DNA of 64,000 bases from Prostheceraeus crozeri (Eukaryota > Platyhelminthes > Polycladida > Euryleptidae), in contig CAJQUW010003174.1 of assembly GCA_907163375.1 (NCBI GenBank), forward strand, positions 310,001 to 374,000. The letters are read 5' to 3'. Numbering within the stretch: the stretch's first letter is position 1; every line of letters starts with the position of its first letter. Below the pieces are notes generated by a model, which saw only the letters and a list, made by a program, of their open reading frames with translations, made no database searches and had not been told where the DNA came from. The position numbers and the translations under genes are program-made. Positions 60,961-64,000 of this stretch are shown in pieces.

Positions 60961-63419
60961 AAATGTTTTATCAGCGAGATGGAAGAGCTCGCAGCCAAAA
61001 AAAACGATCTTCACTTGCGGTGTTTCTGATACCTACTCCTTGTGCAAATCGTTGCATCACAGAATCTCATTATAACAATCATCAATTATTTTTGAAAAAT
61101 ATCTAAAATTCCATCCACATAAAAGAATTTCTCTTTGTAACGCTTGTCGAGGGAAAAGGCATAGTCTGTTCTCATCGAAAACAATATCTCCTTCTTCAAG
61201 CAACTGACAACGCGATGTATCGAAATGAAAGCCACCGTCTGATTGTCTTCAGTCGAAATAGCTCCTAATTAATAGTTTTATATCTTGCTTTCCTTTTTCT
61301 AACTTCCACGATCTAATTATCGAAAGTCTAACTCAGATGGCTTCACACGGAAGTTGAGAGTTTTGCTCATACTCGAATAACATCCCCTTTTAATCGATGA
61401 AGTCAGCTTCGCTTGTGATAGACTGTGGCTCATCACGACCGAATTTTCTATCAAAGGAGACCGCAACTCGGCTTTATAGAAATGTGCTTGCCAGGTTGAG
61501 GCGACAGGTGGAAAAGTAAGCAAGGCAGAGAAATACGTCAACATACCTGCGTGAGAAAATGAAAGTAAGTATTCGGTAAATTGCTCAGACGGTATAAAAG
61601 GCATAAAGTCCTCCTCGATTCAATTAGAGAACGTTTTCGAGGATTTAGTTGAAAAGATAAGCAAATAATGGAAGAAATTTCTTCATGAGCAATCACAGAA
61701 TTTCATGACAAGCTCTTTAGAATACAAAATCATATCTGAGACGCAGAATGATTAATGCACATAATTCTATGGAATGCCTCCCAATTAAAGTGATGATTTT
61801 CTCTTTCATGGAATAATTATTTCTGATAATTCAAGTATAAAGTGGCAAAGATGTTATTAAGGTTCACTTATGTGTTAGAAGATTCATCGATCCCACATTC
61901 ATGCCGTAGGCCTATTGAATGTCAGCTGAGTTACTTCTTCAAATCTGGTGAAAACAAAGTGAATGATTGCATTTAAAATTATCAAATCACCATTATCCTA
62001 CCGGATTAAATTTGTCAAATTGCTTCATTTTAGTGATGCATGAAACACGCTAATTAGTAATATGGTAACATCATGGATATTATATAAAATACAGTAACTG
62101 AAATATATTAGTTATTTACGCTACTAGTGCATGATTGCCTCTTTATAGAATTTCACGAGTCAAATGCCCGAGTCCGTAGGGTGAGGGCATAGAAATCAAT
62201 AATACCATAGAAAGTCCTAAAATGGAAATTGCATGAAATTTATGGCACACTTCGGGGGAACTTAGTTGGGGCAAAAAGCAAATTTTGCGAGCTGGCTTTC
62301 TTGTTTTCGGGTTGGCATTTTTAATTATCAAGTCAATTTGTGATCTGGATTGTTGCCCCTAGCCCAAAGATCATGTAAACAAAAGCAGTAGTGAATTTAC
62401 AAAATACTGCGGCGACAGGATGACAAAGAAGGAAATCCTGTAAAACGTTCTGTACGTTCATCATTTTGAAATATCGCTCCTATTATCAATCAAGAGTAGG
62501 AATCAGACACATACGCAACTTGTAATGTCGATTTTCAGAGCATGCATTGCTCCAGCTTGAAATCAGAGGCCAATAAATCTCAAAGTATTCATTTAACTTA
62601 AAAGGGCTTCCCTGTTCAATATATTTGAACAATTTTCAAAATCTCTACATGCATTCGAATATCAGCTTTCAAAATATCATCACATTATATCACATAAGTC
62701 ATTTAGTAATTAATTGAAAGGATACAGCGATATTTCATTTATCTGAGAAATAACTGTCGGTAAAGAAGCTTTCAATGTGTTTATTCAAGAGAGCGCCAGG
62801 TTTCTTAACCACTAGAAGGAGAAATTATCCGATAATTAGAATTTTTATCTTCGAATTCTTGAGATACTCTCACAAACAGCACACCGACCACATTCGATTA
62901 TAACTCTGAACCAATTTTTGATTCGCTTTCCAGTATTGAAAAATTAGAAAATAGTTGTCTAAGTAAAAAATAAATAAATAGTAGACACAGTATATTAATC
63001 CGTGGAATAGTAGGCTAATTCACTTGAAACAATGTTGCCATCTCACTTAAAGTTCCATTCATGAAATCCTACAATTTGCTGTCAACAACTTCCACAACCA
63101 ACTTGGCAAATAGTTTGACTATGATACAATGTTTTAGATCGAAGCAGATCTACAAACCATAGATTTTTCCATGTGCCATCATTGCAAATAGGCAAGATAT
63201 CAAACTTCCATTCTAGTGTACTATTATCCACTTCTATGGGTGAGGGCGATTCAAATCTAGCGAGTTCGAATGCCATAATGAAGCAATCTCATGCACGAGT
63301 TGCGGAGAGAATTTTATTTGACGACGTGCTATGATGATCAAACAGATTGTGATTGTCATGTCTATGATTATCAAGAGTATTTGAATATGAGAGAACATTC
63401 TTGCAGACAGGTTTGTGTT
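60961..63419. other. Non-coding or unassigned stretch
   Basis: Minus frames 61,317-61,604 (95 codons) and 63,082-63,276 (64 codons) were examined as possible upstream exons of the CUB gene. The first contains an ATG and a GTATGT donor leaving phase 1, but its peptide lacks a signal sequence. Neither is supported. Confidence 0.4.
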
Positions 63420-63551
63420 AGAATGTCAAGTGAATATTTCCGGAAAACGTCTGTCAGCTGAAGAAGGTGAGCTGTAAGCCACCGAAAGCTCGAGTTGATA
63501 GATTTATATTTATCAGACAGACGTTTTCCGGAAATCTTCACTTGACATTCT
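63420..63551. repeat. 36-bp hairpin arms around a hammerhead-like core
   Basis: 63,420-63,455 and 63,516-63,551 are inverted copies with a single mismatch (core TTTCCGGAAAACGTCTGTC). The 60-base loop reads CTGAAGA, A, GGTG...CACC, GAAA, the same layout as the Penelope-like termini at 33.6 and 37.7 kb. It is probably a solo terminus of such an element. Confidence 0.7.
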
Positions 63552-63802
63552 AGTATTTGAATAGAAATTTAGCTTCATCAATCGTGAAAATATCTACTCA
63601 CAGATCTAGTCTATACTAAAGCAGGCAAGAACACTCATAATTGGCATAGATGATGCTCCTTCCAGTGCATTGGAGTAAATATTATTTCCCGCGCAGGCAT
63701 TAATCTGCTTTAGAGGTCAAATAAATTGATAGACAATCTACAATACATGCACAAAGACAAATAAAATAAATATGCAATATACATATAATTTTTAACGATT
63801 GT

Positions 63803-63988
63803 GGTTCACTTCATCGACACGCAGATATTATGGATTTGAGTCATTTCATCAGCAAGTGGTTTCATCAATGTCTATGTCCAGAGTCACAAGTCATAGCTTG
63901 ATGTCTATGAGTTAATTTGTGTCTTCAACTATCTATGGATGCATGATGCTCTTGAACGAATATCACCCAACTGTCGATGAAGTGAACT
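63803..63988. mobile_element. 186-bp MITE, GGTTCACTTCATCGACA family, copy 2
   Basis: The ends GGTTCACTTCATCGACACG and (other strand) AGTTCACTTCATCGACAG are inverted. The interior matches the copy at 49,608-49,831 but lacks about 40 bases in its middle. Confidence 0.82.
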
Positions 63989-64000
63989 GTCAACATTTTA

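Noticed and set aside
61317-61604. Possible 5' exon of the CUB gene with ATG and GTATGT donor
   Set aside because: The encoded start lacks a signal peptide or any family resemblance, and no promoter was visible; phase match alone is weak evidence.

Overview
This window is AT-rich eukaryotic DNA, mostly intron or intergenic sequence packed with transposable-element debris. Evidence for a metazoan source is GT/AG-bounded exons of a secreted or membrane CUB-domain protein separated by very large introns, non-LTR and Penelope-like reverse transcriptase remains, tRNA-derived SINE-like units, many miniature inverted-repeat elements, minisatellites and microsatellites. Scattered short motifs such as TAGGCCTA and the element mix fit a marine invertebrate (an echinoderm or other deuterostome would not surprise me), but the sequence alone does not settle the taxon. 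There is no bacterial operon, CRISPR array or functional RNA gene.

The only host gene I can support lies on the minus strand. Three exons with matching phases (54,914-54,704; 50,714-50,500; 18,818-18,390) encode at least two CUB domains. The first CUB is split over two exons; the second sits in one exon. No start codon, signal peptide, transmembrane exon or stop was found with confidence, so the gene extends outside the window, or further small exons hide in its introns. Two extra minus-strand candidate exons (31,846-31,749 and 40,078-39,844) have good acceptors but no identified product; the first is in the right phase to be an alternative 3' end of the CUB gene.

Region by region: 1-4.3 kb holds a hAT-like miniature element next to a broken LINE reverse transcriptase. 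6.6-13.7 kb has a second RT fragment, fold-back elements and two unrelated minisatellites that share a 29-bp period. 13-18 kb has SINE-like and nested inverted-repeat elements. 18-35 kb has the second CUB exon, an interspersed repeat family I call F, a two-copy 1-kb repeat carrying a SINE insertion, two hAT-like elements, and a small Penelope-like (GIY-YIG) element inserted into a copy of F with a 13-bp target duplication. 36-43 kb has a Penelope-type terminal-repeat element, another inverted-repeat element and a degenerate 155-bp tandem array. 46-49 kb holds a (TA)n tract and a decayed Penelope-like RT with an inverted duplicate of its 5' end. 49-57 kb has two CUB exons among MITEs and a hAT-like element. 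57.9-58.4 kb is a 500-bp purine-only strand, and 59-64 kb is again repeat-rich.

The most interesting signals are hammerhead-ribozyme-like cores (CTGANGA, short hairpin, GAAA) in three separate Penelope-like termini, the nested insertions with readable target duplications, and the 29-bp minisatellite pair. I found no convincing novel defence, metabolic or signalling system. All coordinates of repeat edges are by eye.
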